Origin: Arthrobacter sp. Soil782
Lineage (GTDB): Bacteria > Actinomycetota > Actinomycetes > Actinomycetales > Micrococcaceae
Length of the DNA stretch: 64,000 nucleotides
NCBI RefSeq assembly: GCF_001428435.1
Contig: NZ_LMSO01000001.1
Location: forward strand, 657,656-721,655
Reading direction: 5' to 3'
Part shown: positions 16,235 through 25,312 of the stretch, in pieces
How positions within the stretch are numbered: position 1 is the first letter of the stretch
Layout: each line of letters opens with the position of its first letter
Notes under the pieces: model-generated
Seen by the model: only the letters and a program-made list of their open reading frames with translations
Databases searched by the model: none
Told to the model about the DNA's origin: nothing
Program-made: the position numbers and the translations under genes

Positions 16235-17140
16235 ATGCGCGAACTCGTGATCCTCGGCACCGCCTCCCAGGTTCCCACCCGGACCCGCAACCACAACGGG
16301 TACCTTCTCCGGTGGGACGGCGAGGGGCTGCTCTTCGATCCGGGCGAGGGAACCCAGCGGCAGATGACCTACGCCGGTGTCAGCACGTCTAACATCACCC
16401 GCATCTGCCTGACCCACCTGCACGGCGACCACTGCTTCGGCCTGCCGGGCGTACTCTCGCGCATGGTGCTCGACGGCGTTACCCACCCGGTGCATCTGCA
16501 CTACCCCGCCTCCGGCGAGGAAGCTGTCCGCGCCCTCGTGTCCCTCGCGACGCCGGGCATCGACCTCCGGCTCAGCCCACACGGATCCGCCGGTGCCATC
16601 GCCGACGGGCTTGAGGTGCAGCCCTTGCGGCACCGGATCGAGGCCTACGGCTACCGGCTCAGCGAACCGGCGTCACGGAGCCTGGTGCCGGAACGTCTGG
16701 CCGCGGCAGGAATCACGGGTCCGGACGTCGGCCGCCTGCAGCGTAAGGGGCGGATCCGCGACACTTCGCTTGAGGACGTCAGCGTGCCACGGCCGGGGCA
16801 AACCTTCGCTTTTGTCATGGACACCGCTGAGTGTGCGGGAGCCGAGGCACTCGCCGAGAACGCGGACCTTCTGGTTGCCGAGTCTACTTTCAGCGACGAC
16901 GACGCCGGCCTCGCCGCCGAGTACCTGCACCTCACCGCGGGGCAGGCAGGCGCGCTGGCTGGGAACGCACACGCACACACGCTGGTGCTCACGCACTTCT
17001 CGTCCCGCTACCCGGATGTCGGAGTGCTGAAAGATCAGGCAAGCGCCGCCGTCGTCGGAACAGATGCCAACAGCACGCAGGTTATCGCGGCCAACGACCT
17101 CGACCGCATCCCGCTTCCCAAGCGCCGCTCGCTGCCCTAG
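16235..17140 (+). CDS. rnz: Ribonuclease Z
   Basis: 301 residues, the usual length of the short bacterial form. It is a metallo-beta-lactamase fold with the zinc motif LTHLHGDHCFGLPG near residue 65, MDTAECAGAEALAENADLLV (motif III region), EYLHLTAGQAG, and the C-terminal LTHFSSRYPD. It cleaves the 3' trailer from tRNA precursors in the cytoplasm. The start MRELVILGTASQVPT matches the family N-terminus. Confidence 0.93.
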   Translation: MRELVILGTASQVPTRTRNHNGYLLRWDGEGLLFDPGEGTQRQMTYAGVSTSNITRICLTHLHGDHCFGLPGVLSRMVLDGVTHPVHLHYPASGEEAVRALVSLATPGIDLRLSPHGSAGAIADGLEVQPLRHRIEAYGYRLSEPASRSLVPERLAAAGITGPDVGRLQRKGRIRDTSLEDVSVPRPGQTFAFVMDTAECAGAEALAENADLLVAESTFSDDDAGLAAEYLHLTAGQAGALAGNAHAHTLVLTHFSSRYPDVGVLKDQASAAVVGTDANSTQVIAANDLDRIPLPKRRSLP

Positions 17141-17152
17141 CCTCCTGCCGAC

Positions 17153-18190
17153 TCAGCGCTTGGAGAGAACCTTTCCCAGCCCCGGATGGTGCAGTTCGGC
17201 GACGTCGGGGTGGGCACGCACCCGCCCCTTGAGCACGTTCATGCCGTAGGAGGACAGCATGGGGTTTTCCGGGTCATCGGAGATCCCGCGGGCTGCAGCC
17301 TGCAGCTCGGGCGGAAGCGAAACGGGCTGGACCACCGCGTCAAGGCGCGGCGACCAGAAGAACGGGACGGAGTAGCGGTCCACTCCGGGCGGCGGCGCCT
17401 GCACCTGGTGGATGGTTGCTGCAAGGTAGCCTCCGGTGGCCACCTCCAACATCTCGCCGAGGTTCACCACGAGCGCCCCCGGAATGGGTTCGACCGGAAT
17501 CGGTGTGTCCGTACCGGGCGGAAGCACCTCAAGTCCGCCCACCTCGTCCTGCAGGAGCAGCGTCACAAAGCCGTAGTCGGCATGGAGTCCGACGCCCTGG
17601 CTGCCGGAACCCTCCAGCCCGCCGACATAGTGCACGAGCTTGGCCATCCAGGCCGGCGTGGACTCGAAGAGGTCCGCAAAGTGCTCCTCGTGCTGGCCCA
17701 AGGCAACGGCGATCGCCGACAACAGCTCCGCACCGACCTCGGACATCAGGTCAGCCCAGCCCATCGCCCGGCTCTCGAGCTCCGGCAGGCTCTCTCCCGG
17801 CCACTGGTTGGGCCCCTGAAGCAGCCAGTACGGTTGGTCCTCCGGGTAGTCGGGAACCGGCTCGCGCTCGGGCGAAAAATCGATCTGCTCGCGGGAGTCC
17901 GCACGGCCGCGCGTCACCTCGGTTCCGAGCCGGGCATAGCCCCGGAAGTGCGGGGAGTTGCGATTGTCGAGCGTGAGCCGCTCCTCCACCGGCAGATCAA
18001 AGAATTGCTTCATCCCGCTGAACAGGTCATCCACCTGGGACGGAGCAGCGCCGTAGTTGATGATCTGGAAGAACCCCACGGCATGGGCGGCTTCGCGCAG
18101 CTGCTCGATGAAGTCCTGGTCGAAAGAGCCGTCAGAGCGGCGGGCTGTGCTGAGATCGAGCACGGGGATCGATCGCTGGGTATGGGTCAT
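17153..18190 (-). CDS. 2-oxoglutarate/Fe(II)-dependent oxygenase, isopenicillin N synthase family
   Basis: 345 residues. The N-terminal DIOX_N part is IPVLDLSTARRSDGSF. The catalytic jelly roll holds the iron ligands in GLHADYGFVTLLLQ (H-x-D) and the distal His in AATIHQVQAP, followed by the R-x-S cosubstrate motif RYSVPFF. The length and layout match bacterial proteins that oxidise small molecules; the substrate is unknown. It is a single gene convergent with rnz. Confidence 0.9.
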   Translation of the reverse strand: MTHTQRSIPVLDLSTARRSDGSFDQDFIEQLREAAHAVGFFQIINYGAAPSQVDDLFSGMKQFFDLPVEERLTLDNRNSPHFRGYARLGTEVTRGRADSREQIDFSPEREPVPDYPEDQPYWLLQGPNQWPGESLPELESRAMGWADLMSEVGAELLSAIAVALGQHEEHFADLFESTPAWMAKLVHYVGGLEGSGSQGVGLHADYGFVTLLLQDEVGGLEVLPPGTDTPIPVEPIPGALVVNLGEMLEVATGGYLAATIHQVQAPPPGVDRYSVPFFWSPRLDAVVQPVSLPPELQAAARGISDDPENPMLSSYGMNVLKGRVRAHPDVAELHHPGLGKVLSKR

Positions 18191-18250
18191 TGATGGAGCC
18201 TAACGCGAGCACCCCTACCTGATACTTCTCTTTATGACGCAATGTTTCAT

Positions 18251-18742
18251 TCAGGCGGGAAGGGATTGCCGGACCACTTCTGCGGCCCGGCGCAGCATGG
18301 GTTCCTGGTCCTGCGCCCAACGGCCGACGACGGCCAACGCCTTCATGCGGTCCTGTCCCGTGAGGCGTGCAACTAGCGGCCGGACGACGTCGGCCGCCAG
18401 TGGAGCGGCCAGAGATTCCGTCCGCGACTCCCGCAGAAAACCTTCAATCCTCGTCAAGTCAGTGTTCCGAAGCATGGGAACGCTCGACTGCAGAAGGACC
18501 ACTGCAGCGAGCCGCCGCTCGAACACCGGCGAGTTGCCCCAGAGTTCGGAGCTGAGAAAGGCCACCTCGTCGTGCGTCAGGTGGCGGAACTTGCGGCGGG
18601 CATCACGAACGGCGCCCCGGATGGCACCTACCGAAGCGCCGTAGTAGCAGAAGCCGTCTTCCAGCGAGTTCAGTGCATCTGCCCGCTCCCACGAGGCTTC
18701 CCTCTGGAGCGCGGCATCAATGAAATCCGCTGCCTCGGTCAA
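18251..18742 (-). CDS. AlkD-like DNA alkylation repair protein (short)
   Basis: 163 residues made of HEAT-like helical pairs. The AlkD pattern is visible in YGASVGAIRGAVRD, ELWGNSPVFERRLAAVVLLQ and WAQDQEPMLRRAAEVV. Canonical AlkD is about 230 residues, so this is a short version ending in the last repeats. The start is TTG at 18742, 3 nt after the stop of the upstream antitoxin gene, so translational coupling is likely. The function as a 3-/7-alkylpurine glycosylase is inferred from the family only. Confidence 0.72.
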   Translation of the reverse strand: MTEAADFIDAALQREASWERADALNSLEDGFCYYGASVGAIRGAVRDARRKFRHLTHDEVAFLSSELWGNSPVFERRLAAVVLLQSSVPMLRNTDLTRIEGFLRESRTESLAAPLAADVVRPLVARLTGQDRMKALAVVGRWAQDQEPMLRRAAEVVRQSLPA

Positions 18743-18745
18743 TGC

Positions 18746-19033
18746 TCAGGGGCGCGGGTTTCCGGGATCACTCCCCGGCGCCTGCGGTCCGGCTCCGGGG
18801 CCCTGAGCCTGCGGGCCGTCGTCGGGGCCGCCCAGGTGCTTCTGGGCCTGACCGCGGGCGTTCTGGATCTTGTCCTGGTGCTTACCCTTGGTGGCTTTGT
18901 CCGCGGCCTCGGCTACCCGATCCACAACCTTGCTGCCCATCTGCTTCGCCTGAGGGCTGTTGAGGGCTTCCCTAACCTTGGGATTACGCGCAAGTCCCAT
19001 TGCGATTTTGCCGAGCGATCCAAATCCAGCCAT
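18746..19033 (-). CDS. MT0933-like antitoxin family protein
   Basis: 95 residues. The centre (KVVDRVAEAADKATKGKHQD followed by KIQNARGQAQKHLG) matches the MT0933/Rv0909 antitoxin pattern of paired amphipathic helices. The tail is Gly/Pro/Gln-rich and disordered. The ATG at 19033 has GAAGGA upstream. No partner toxin (Rv0910-type SRPBCC) is next to it. It lies 114 nt after the ABC permease and is coupled to the AlkD-like gene. Confidence 0.7.
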   Translation of the reverse strand: MAGFGSLGKIAMGLARNPKVREALNSPQAKQMGSKVVDRVAEAADKATKGKHQDKIQNARGQAQKHLGGPDDGPQAQGPGAGPQAPGSDPGNPRP

Positions 19034-19147
19034 GACCGTTTCCTTCTTTCGAGTGCGTGGGCGTCCTGAGATGACAACGTGGTTCCACAGGGAATTGTCC
19101 CCCGCGAACGGCCCGGGCGGAAAGCAGGGCCGCTGCAACCAAGGGCC

Positions 19148-20386
19148 CTACTGCTCCAGCTTCATGGCCTTGCGCAGCGACAGCGCGCCGCCGCCCTGCA
19201 TGACGGCCCGGCGGTAGATCTTCTCGCCGAGGTGAAGCAAGGCGGCCGCCGCCCCGAGCGCGATCACCAGGGACAGGATCGGCTCCCATAGTGCGACCTC
19301 GGAGTTGAGCATGCGGATCGGCATGGCCACGGATGACACCACCGGCACGTAGGACGCCACCACCAGCAGTTGCCCCGAAGCGAACAACCCTGCACCCAGT
19401 GCCGCGAAAATCAGCGCCATCACCGGCGTCGAGCTGCTGGTCAGATCCTCCGGCCGGCTGGCCAGTGAACCCAGCACCGCCCACATCGACGCGAGGATCA
19501 GGAAGCCGAAGAGGAAGAACACCATGAACCATCCCGAGGCCGGAATGATGCTTCCCACAAGGTCCGCCGTGTCGGTCAGGTTCAGGGCCAACAGGGCCGC
19601 CCCGCCGTACAGTGCGAGCTGCACCATGGCCAGGATGGTATTTCCCAGGACCTTGCCGTACAACAGTTGCCGCACGGGTATCGCTGTCGCGAGGATCTCG
19701 ACGACCCGGTTCTGCTTCTCCTCCACCACCGAATTTGCGATGGCCATTCCGAAGATGATGGACGCCATGTAGAAGAGGAAGCTGAAGGCGAAACCGGCCA
19801 CGTCTGCCACGGCCTGATCCTCCGCGTTCCCCTCGAGCAACGATTCCTCCAGCTCGGAACCAGCCAACAACTCCTCCGGTGACGTTCCGGCCGCAGCTGC
19901 ATTCGCTTCCAGCATGTAGGCCTCCAGCGACGCGCTGATCCCGGCACTCAGACTCCTGGGAATCTCGTTCCTGCCCGTCAGCGTCCACGCACCGTCATCG
20001 TCCCGAATGAGCGCAGCGTCGGCTTCCTCTGACCGGACTTCCTCGAGTGCTGCTTCCTCCGACTCAACGACGATCGCCGTGAACGTCGTGTTGCCGTCGT
20101 CGGCCCGGCCGTCCTCGTCCGCGAGCGCGGTCACCGACTGTCCAGCCTCCGAGGTCACAGCCACCGTAAAGTCCTCACCGCGGCTGGACATGTAGGCGTT
20201 GAACACGACGCCGGCGACAATCAGTACCAGCGTCACGATGGTGGAGATCGCGAATCCGCGGTCCTTTGCCTTCACCATCACCTCACGCAGGGTGACAATC
20301 AGCCAGGCCGGCTGGGCGTTGCGATCCGACGAGGACGACGACGGCGCCCCCGGCCGCACGCGCCGTTCCGTTGTTTCGGTGCTCAC
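19148..20386 (-). CDS. ABC exporter permease (NatB/ABC-2 family)
   Basis: 412 residues. One N-terminal helix near residue 45 (ISTIVTLVLIVAGVVFNAYM) is followed by a large extracytoplasmic domain (about residues 65-205). Five or six helices lie in the C-terminal half; NSVVEEKQNRVVEILATAI is the conserved cytoplasmic segment of the NatB/YhaP type. It overlaps its ATPase gene by 4 nt. It probably exports Na+, a peptide or a drug; the two-component system upstream suggests envelope-stress control. Confidence 0.87.
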   Translation of the reverse strand: MSTETTERRVRPGAPSSSSSDRNAQPAWLIVTLREVMVKAKDRGFAISTIVTLVLIVAGVVFNAYMSSRGEDFTVAVTSEAGQSVTALADEDGRADDGNTTFTAIVVESEEAALEEVRSEEADAALIRDDDGAWTLTGRNEIPRSLSAGISASLEAYMLEANAAAAGTSPEELLAGSELEESLLEGNAEDQAVADVAGFAFSFLFYMASIIFGMAIANSVVEEKQNRVVEILATAIPVRQLLYGKVLGNTILAMVQLALYGGAALLALNLTDTADLVGSIIPASGWFMVFFLFGFLILASMWAVLGSLASRPEDLTSSSTPVMALIFAALGAGLFASGQLLVVASYVPVVSSVAMPIRMLNSEVALWEPILSLVIALGAAAALLHLGEKIYRRAVMQGGGALSLRKAMKLEQ

Positions 20387-21264
20387 TGGGATACCCCCCG
20401 GTAGATTTCGCTCAGGCTCGGCCTGATCCTGCTGAATTCATGCACGCTTCCGCGTGCCATGGCGGCGACAAGCAGCCGCTGCGCGTCGTCGTCGTTCTCC
20501 AGCTCGACGACGGCATCCCGGCCCGCGACGTCGATGACCGTCACTCCGGCTTCCTCCCGGACCCACCCGGCGTCGGGCGAGACCGTCAGCCTGTGCCGGC
20601 GGGGAGCCGTGGCGCGCAGGTCATCCCCGGTGCCGGCAGCGACCAGCCGCCCCTTTTGCAACACCACAAGGTTGTCGCAGAGGCGGTCCACCAGGTCGAG
20701 CTGATGACTCGAGAAAAGGACCGGGACACCCTGCGCGGTGTGCTCGCGAAGCAGGTCCACCATGGAGTCCACGGCAACGGGATCGAGCCCGGAGAACGGT
20801 TCATCGAGGATGAGGACCGATGGCCTGTGCAGGAGCGACGCCGCGATCTGGACGCGTTGTTGATTACCGAGTGAGAGGGACTCCAGCTTGTCCTTCCCGC
20901 GGTCGCCGAGCTGGAACCGCTCGAGCAGGTCCTGCGCGCGGGACCGCGCATCCGCCTGACTCATCCGGTGCAGCTGGCCCAGGTAGACGAGCTGGTCGAG
21001 GATGGGCTGTTTCGGGTAGAGGCCGCGCTCTTCCGGCATGTATCCGAAAGTGGCGCGGTCAGCCGCCGTGACCGGGCGCCCGTCCATCAGGACTGCTCCG
21101 GCATGCGCAGTGAGCACACCCATGATCATGCGCATGGTGGTGGTTTTTCCGGCGCCATTGGCACCCACGAACCCGGTCATCTTCCCCGAAGGGACTGTGA
21201 AACTGACGTCGTCGACGGCGGTGTTCTCCCCGAAGCGCCGGGTCAGGTTCTGCACCTGCAGCAT
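20383..21264 (-). CDS. ABC exporter ATP-binding protein (NatA-like)
   Basis: 293 residues. Walker A is GANGAGKTT, the signature LSLGNQQRVQIAASL, Walker B SVLILDEPFSGLDP, and the H-loop LFSSHQLDLVD. A C-terminal domain of about 80 residues follows the ATPase core. The stop overlaps the permease start (ATGA), and the gene lies 81 nt after the response regulator. It is most likely an operon member under that regulator. Confidence 0.92.
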   Translation of the reverse strand: MLQVQNLTRRFGENTAVDDVSFTVPSGKMTGFVGANGAGKTTTMRMIMGVLTAHAGAVLMDGRPVTAADRATFGYMPEERGLYPKQPILDQLVYLGQLHRMSQADARSRAQDLLERFQLGDRGKDKLESLSLGNQQRVQIAASLLHRPSVLILDEPFSGLDPVAVDSMVDLLREHTAQGVPVLFSSHQLDLVDRLCDNLVVLQKGRLVAAGTGDDLRATAPRRHRLTVSPDAGWVREEAGVTVIDVAGRDAVVELENDDDAQRLLVAAMARGSVHEFSRIRPSLSEIYRGVSQ

Positions 21265-21345
21265 TGGTTTCCTCCCGATTGAGCCTTACTGTCATCAACA
21301 GTAGGCAAACAGGATGCACGGCGGATGAGCCGTAAGGCGGAACCT

Positions 21346-22044
21346 CTATTCCCCCGGACGGATGAGCCCGCTCTCATAAGCAAAGACCACGGCCTGTACC
21401 CGGTCGCGGACCTGGATCTTGGCCAGCAGCGAGGACACATGGGATTTCACCGTGGCCTCGGCGAGGAAGAGCTTCCGTGCCAGCTCGGCATTACTCAGGC
21501 CCGCGGCCATGCACTCGAGGACTTCCTTCTCGCGCTGGGTCAGTAAGGCAAGCAGGCTCTGCTGGCGGAGCTGCCCGGCACTGGGCTGCTTCGCCACCGG
21601 TGCCGGCGCTTCGGATTCCAGGTGGTGGGCAAAGCGCTCGATCACGCGGAGGGTGACCTCAGGCGCCAGCAGCGCGTATCCGCCGGCGACCGCCTGAACC
21701 GCAGCAACAAGGTCATCCGGATCGGCGTTTTTCAGGAGGAAGCCGCTTGCACCGGCACGGATCGCGTCGAATAGGTAGTCATCGCGTTCGAAGGTGGTCA
21801 GGATGATGACCTTCCCCCGGCCCGCTGCCGTAATCTGCGCAGTGGCCTCGATTCCATCCAGTACCGGCATCTGCACGTCCATGAGGATGATGTCGACGTC
21901 GTTGGCTGCGGCGAAGTCCACCGCCTCCTGCCCGTTGGTCACCTGGCCGACCACCTCGATGTCCTCCTCGATGGACAGGATGGTAGCGAAGCCGGCACGG
22001 ACCAGCCCCTGGTCATCGGCGAGCAGCACGCGGATGGTGTTCAT
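21346..22044 (-). CDS. NarL/LuxR-family response regulator
   Basis: 232 residues from the ATG at 22044 (MNTIRVLLADDQ), with AGGAAAG upstream. A GTG at 22104 that overlaps the kinase stop is an alternative but adds non-family sequence. The receiver domain has the acidic pair, the phospho-acceptor Asp in ILMDVQMPVLDG and the conserved Lys in FLLKNADP. The C-terminal LuxR helix-turn-helix is LTQREKEVLECMAAGLSNAE followed by ATVKSHVSSLLAK. The downstream ABC exporter is the likely target. Confidence 0.92.
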   Translation of the reverse strand: MNTIRVLLADDQGLVRAGFATILSIEEDIEVVGQVTNGQEAVDFAAANDVDIILMDVQMPVLDGIEATAQITAAGRGKVIILTTFERDDYLFDAIRAGASGFLLKNADPDDLVAAVQAVAGGYALLAPEVTLRVIERFAHHLESEAPAPVAKQPSAGQLRQQSLLALLTQREKEVLECMAAGLSNAELARKLFLAEATVKSHVSSLLAKIQVRDRVQAVVFAYESGLIRPGE

Positions 22045-22100
22045 CACGTTCTTTCCTGAGATCTCGGTTGAGGGGAAGGTCGGTTGGATTCGACGAGTGC

Positions 22101-23450
22101 TCACTGCAGCGGGAAGCGGGCACGTACCCGCCAGCCGCCGTCGGAACGGGGACCGATCTCAGCCGTCCCGCGGTGCAGAGCAACGCGTTCGCGGATCCCC
22201 TGCAGCCCGTAACCGGAGCTGGCCGCCACGCGCTGCCGGGGCCTTCCGTTGTCCACGGTTTCCAGTTCTACCCAGCGCTGCTCGCCAGCGCGTCCGGTGC
22301 GCAGTGTCATCACCGCGGCCGAGGCGGTGGAGTGCCGGCGGACGTTCGTCAGTGATTCCTGGGCTGTCCGGTACAGCGACAACGCGAGCGGTGCAGAGAC
22401 CTCATCGAGTGCCCCCGGCACGTCCTCCACCCTCGAGAAGGTGACCTCGGGGCCGCCGTCCTGCTGGTTGCCGGCCAGAGCCGCGATGTCGGCGAGTCCG
22501 GGCTCCGGATGGCGACCGTCGTCGTCGTTGTGGGGGTTCTGTACTGACGCCTCGGACCGGAGTACGCCGAGCAGGTTCCGCATGTCAGTGACGGCCTGGC
22601 GGCTGGCCTGCTCGATGGTGCGCAAGGACTCGGCGGCGACCTCCGGTTTCCGGTCCATCACCCGGCGTGCGGCAGCGGCCTGCACACCGATGACCGACAC
22701 GTGGTGTGCAACGACGTCGTGCAGTTCGCGGGCAATGCGCAGCCGCTCCTCGATGACCGCACGGCGTGCAAGTTCAGCGGACTGCCTGGCGATCTGCGTT
22801 GCCTGGCCCGCCAGTTGCGTCCGCTGGAGAGCATTGCGCCAGGAGGACATGCCCGCCAGGATGGCGCCGCCGAAGTAGGCGAAGTTCACCATGAAGTAGT
22901 AGAGCGCCGCGGAAGTCAGTGGGTCGAAGATCCCGCGCCAGGTCTCGTCCCCCTCTGACACCCGCTCCAGCAGCCCGTCATACGTATTCGCGACCGTCAG
23001 GGAGAGGATGAGCCACAGCGTCATGGCGACCACAACAACCGTGGTTCCGAGCCACAGCACCCTGCGGTCCTTCGCCCAGGCAACCGCCGAGTACAGCGAT
23101 GCGAAGTACGCCACCTGATAGGAGAGCTGCAGTGAGAGCGCCGGAATCCAGAGGCTGAGGATGATGAACAGCGATGACATGACGAGCATGACCAGCACCG
23201 GGAAGCGCCGCCTGAACACGAGCGGGAAGATCATCAGGGCAAGAACCGCGTGCTGGAGCCAGACTGGGCTGCGCTCCTCGGCCATAGCCCCTACGCCGCG
23301 GCTCAATTCCAGTGCGAGGGCGCTCACCAGGAAGAAAATGACGACGCCGATCACATCCCGGCGCAGGTGGTCACCGGTAGGGCCGGGCCGCTCCCACCGC
23401 CGCTCCTCGGAGTCCAACCCGAAGGTGAGCCGTTTGAGTATCTTCACCAT
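22101..23450 (-). CDS. Sensor histidine kinase (HisKA_3 family)
   Basis: 449 residues from the ATG at 23450 (MVKILKRL); an ATG at 23474 adds only 8 residues. Five or six membrane helices fill residues 35-190. The HisKA_3 motif follows with the phospho-His in RIARELHDVVAHHVSVIG, then the ATPase domain (TVDNGRPRQ, SGYGLQGIRERVALHRG). The extracytoplasmic loops are short, so the sensor may read the membrane state, like DesK or LiaS. It is the first gene of the kinase-regulator-exporter operon. Confidence 0.9.
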   Translation of the reverse strand: MVKILKRLTFGLDSEERRWERPGPTGDHLRRDVIGVVIFFLVSALALELSRGVGAMAEERSPVWLQHAVLALMIFPLVFRRRFPVLVMLVMSSLFIILSLWIPALSLQLSYQVAYFASLYSAVAWAKDRRVLWLGTTVVVVAMTLWLILSLTVANTYDGLLERVSEGDETWRGIFDPLTSAALYYFMVNFAYFGGAILAGMSSWRNALQRTQLAGQATQIARQSAELARRAVIEERLRIARELHDVVAHHVSVIGVQAAAARRVMDRKPEVAAESLRTIEQASRQAVTDMRNLLGVLRSEASVQNPHNDDDGRHPEPGLADIAALAGNQQDGGPEVTFSRVEDVPGALDEVSAPLALSLYRTAQESLTNVRRHSTASAAVMTLRTGRAGEQRWVELETVDNGRPRQRVAASSGYGLQGIRERVALHRGTAEIGPRSDGGWRVRARFPLQ

Positions 23451-23567
23451 GTTGACGTGCAGCACCCTCCGCATTGTTCCTGCGCCAGTGTAGCCAGCGG
23501 AGGCGCAGGACCGGCTCCGCCGGACGGTCTAGTTCGTTTGGATGAGGGCCTGCTGTGGATCCCGCAG

Positions 23568-24389
23568 CTAGCAGTAGCTCGCTTCAAGCTCGCGCTGCGC
23601 CTGGCCGGCCAACAGTCGCAAGGCCATCTCATCCTCCAGGGAGAATGCGCGCGGCTTGTCATCGATGATGCAGAGGGACCCGATGCGCCACCCCTCGGGA
23701 CCGGTGAGCGGATAGCCCGCGTAGAAGCGGATGTGCGGCTGTTCGAGCACCAGCGGGTTTGTCCGGAACTGCTCATGCACCAGCGCATCCCTCACCACCA
23801 GCATGCGCTTCTCCCGGATGGTCTCGTTGCAGAAGGAGATGTCCCGCGGCACGTTCTGGCCAATTGGCCCCGTCACCGACTTGATGAACTGCTGATGCTC
23901 GCCGATCAGCGCCAGGGATGCGGAACTCACGCCGAACACCCGCTGCGCTTCGCGGGTGATCCGGTCAAACCGCTCTTCCGCGGACGTTCCGAGGAGGCCC
24001 GTCTGTGTCAGTGAGTCGAGCCGGCGCCGCTCCGCGTCAGCGCCTTCAAGATACGCGCACGACGACGTCACGAACCTTTGCAGCGCAGCATCCGTGCAGC
24101 TCTCGAAACTGCTCTCCGTGATCACCCCGGTCGCCAGGGATACGTCGTCCGTCGAGTAGGCGGCGCGCCGGGCAGGCGAACTGACGCCGTCGAGTGCCTC
24201 GTTCACGGCGTGCGACACCATGTCCCGCTGAAGTTCGTCAATCAGCGCCAGGCCGGAGAGGTAGGCCTGGAATTCCACGCGATCGCACCAACCGCCCAGG
24301 TTGGTGTAACCCGTCCATACGTCATCGAGATCGAGAGCCGTATCAGCTACCGCACGGGCGGTGAACCACTGCTGCAGATAGGGATTCAT
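23568..24389 (-). CDS. GAF domain protein next to a sigma factor
   Basis: 273 residues from the ATG at 24389. The N-terminal half (about residues 1-100) contains short helices and AYSTDDVSLATGVI and has no recognised family. A GAF domain spans about residues 115-270 (RLDSLTQTGLLGTSAEERFD, then ISFCNETIREKRMLVV and IRFYAGYPLTGPEG). GAF domains of this type bind small ligands or sense redox state. It follows the SigK-like gene by 71 nt on the same strand and may modulate it; this is inference. Confidence 0.78.
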   Translation of the reverse strand: MNPYLQQWFTARAVADTALDLDDVWTGYTNLGGWCDRVEFQAYLSGLALIDELQRDMVSHAVNEALDGVSSPARRAAYSTDDVSLATGVITESSFESCTDAALQRFVTSSCAYLEGADAERRRLDSLTQTGLLGTSAEERFDRITREAQRVFGVSSASLALIGEHQQFIKSVTGPIGQNVPRDISFCNETIREKRMLVVRDALVHEQFRTNPLVLEQPHIRFYAGYPLTGPEGWRIGSLCIIDDKPRAFSLEDEMALRLLAGQAQRELEASYC

Positions 24390-24460
24390 TGCCGCCTTCC
24401 AGCTACCCGTTTTACACATGCTTGGACCGGGTCCAGCGGACCCGGTAGAGATCCATTGTG

Positions 24461-25042
24461 CTACCTCGAGCGCGCTCCGTAGCCATCGGCTTCCATTGCG
24501 TTGCGCAGGCACGCCAGTCCGGACTGGATACGGGACTTGGCGGTCGGAACTTTCACCTGCAGCGCTTCAGCCACTTCGGTGTAGGTGAGGCCGCCGTAGT
24601 AGGCAAGCCTGATCGCTTCCGCCTGCAGGTCCGTCAGGGAGGAGAGGCAGCGTTTCACGCTCTCGCTCATGAGGGTGTGATGAACCCGCTCATCCACGGG
24701 CTCCTGAACGAAGTATTCCTTCTGCGCGTACTGCGCATCCCGTGCCACCGACCGTTGCTCGCTGCGCACACGGTCCACTGCGCGCCTGTGCGCAAGCGTA
24801 AAGATCCAGGCCTCGGGGGAACCGAGCTCGGCTTTGTACCGGTCAGCAGAGACCCACAGCATCAGGAACACTTCCTGGACCACTTCGGCAGAGATCGCAT
24901 GGTTACGCACAACACGCACCACCAGTCCATGGACCCGCCTGGAAATCTGTTCATAGAGCCCGGCGAAAGCGCTCTGGTCCCCCTCCGCCACACGAAACAG
25001 CAGATCGCTGAGCGTCTCTGTGCCTGGTCCTGCTTTGTGCAT
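24461..25042 (-). CDS. sigK: ECF RNA polymerase sigma factor, SigK-like
   Basis: 193 residues. Region 2 is VRNHAISAEVVQEVFLMLWV and EAWIFTLAHRRAVDRVRSEQ. Region 4 is LTDLQAEAIRLAYYGGLTYTEVA and VKVPTAKSRIQSGL. The pattern matches SigK of Mycobacterium and relatives (ECF19). SigK normally has the membrane anti-sigma factor RskA encoded next to it; no such gene is seen here. The neighbour is a GAF protein instead. The symbol is by resemblance only. Confidence 0.85.
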   Translation of the reverse strand: MHKAGPGTETLSDLLFRVAEGDQSAFAGLYEQISRRVHGLVVRVVRNHAISAEVVQEVFLMLWVSADRYKAELGSPEAWIFTLAHRRAVDRVRSEQRSVARDAQYAQKEYFVQEPVDERVHHTLMSESVKRCLSSLTDLQAEAIRLAYYGGLTYTEVAEALQVKVPTAKSRIQSGLACLRNAMEADGYGARSR

Positions 25043-25312
25043 CGCTACCCCGTCTGTCGCGACGACGGCGCAGGAAGCGACGTCGACCGTTCACCACTGA
25101 TACCGCCGGGTACGAGCCGGCCGCACCGCAATCACACTATGCCCCCGACATGCCGTTCATCACAGAGCCTAACAACATCCGGCGTAAATCCGCGCCCCCT
25201 GTGGCGCACGGGCCATCTCGCGGCCTCCCGCGTTCCGTCCGGCGTCGCAGGGTCAGTATCCTAGATTTACGTCACCGCCGGACACCCCGGCGAAAGAGAG
25301 GACCTGATCATC

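Noticed and set aside
18746-19033. Complete toxin-antitoxin module
   Set aside because: Only the antitoxin-family protein is present; the neighbours are an ABC permease and an AlkD-like protein, not a toxin.
25043-25312. Possible riboswitch or small RNA in the 270-bp gap between sigK and gap
   Set aside because: No conserved riboswitch core, strong hairpin or clear promoter could be seen.
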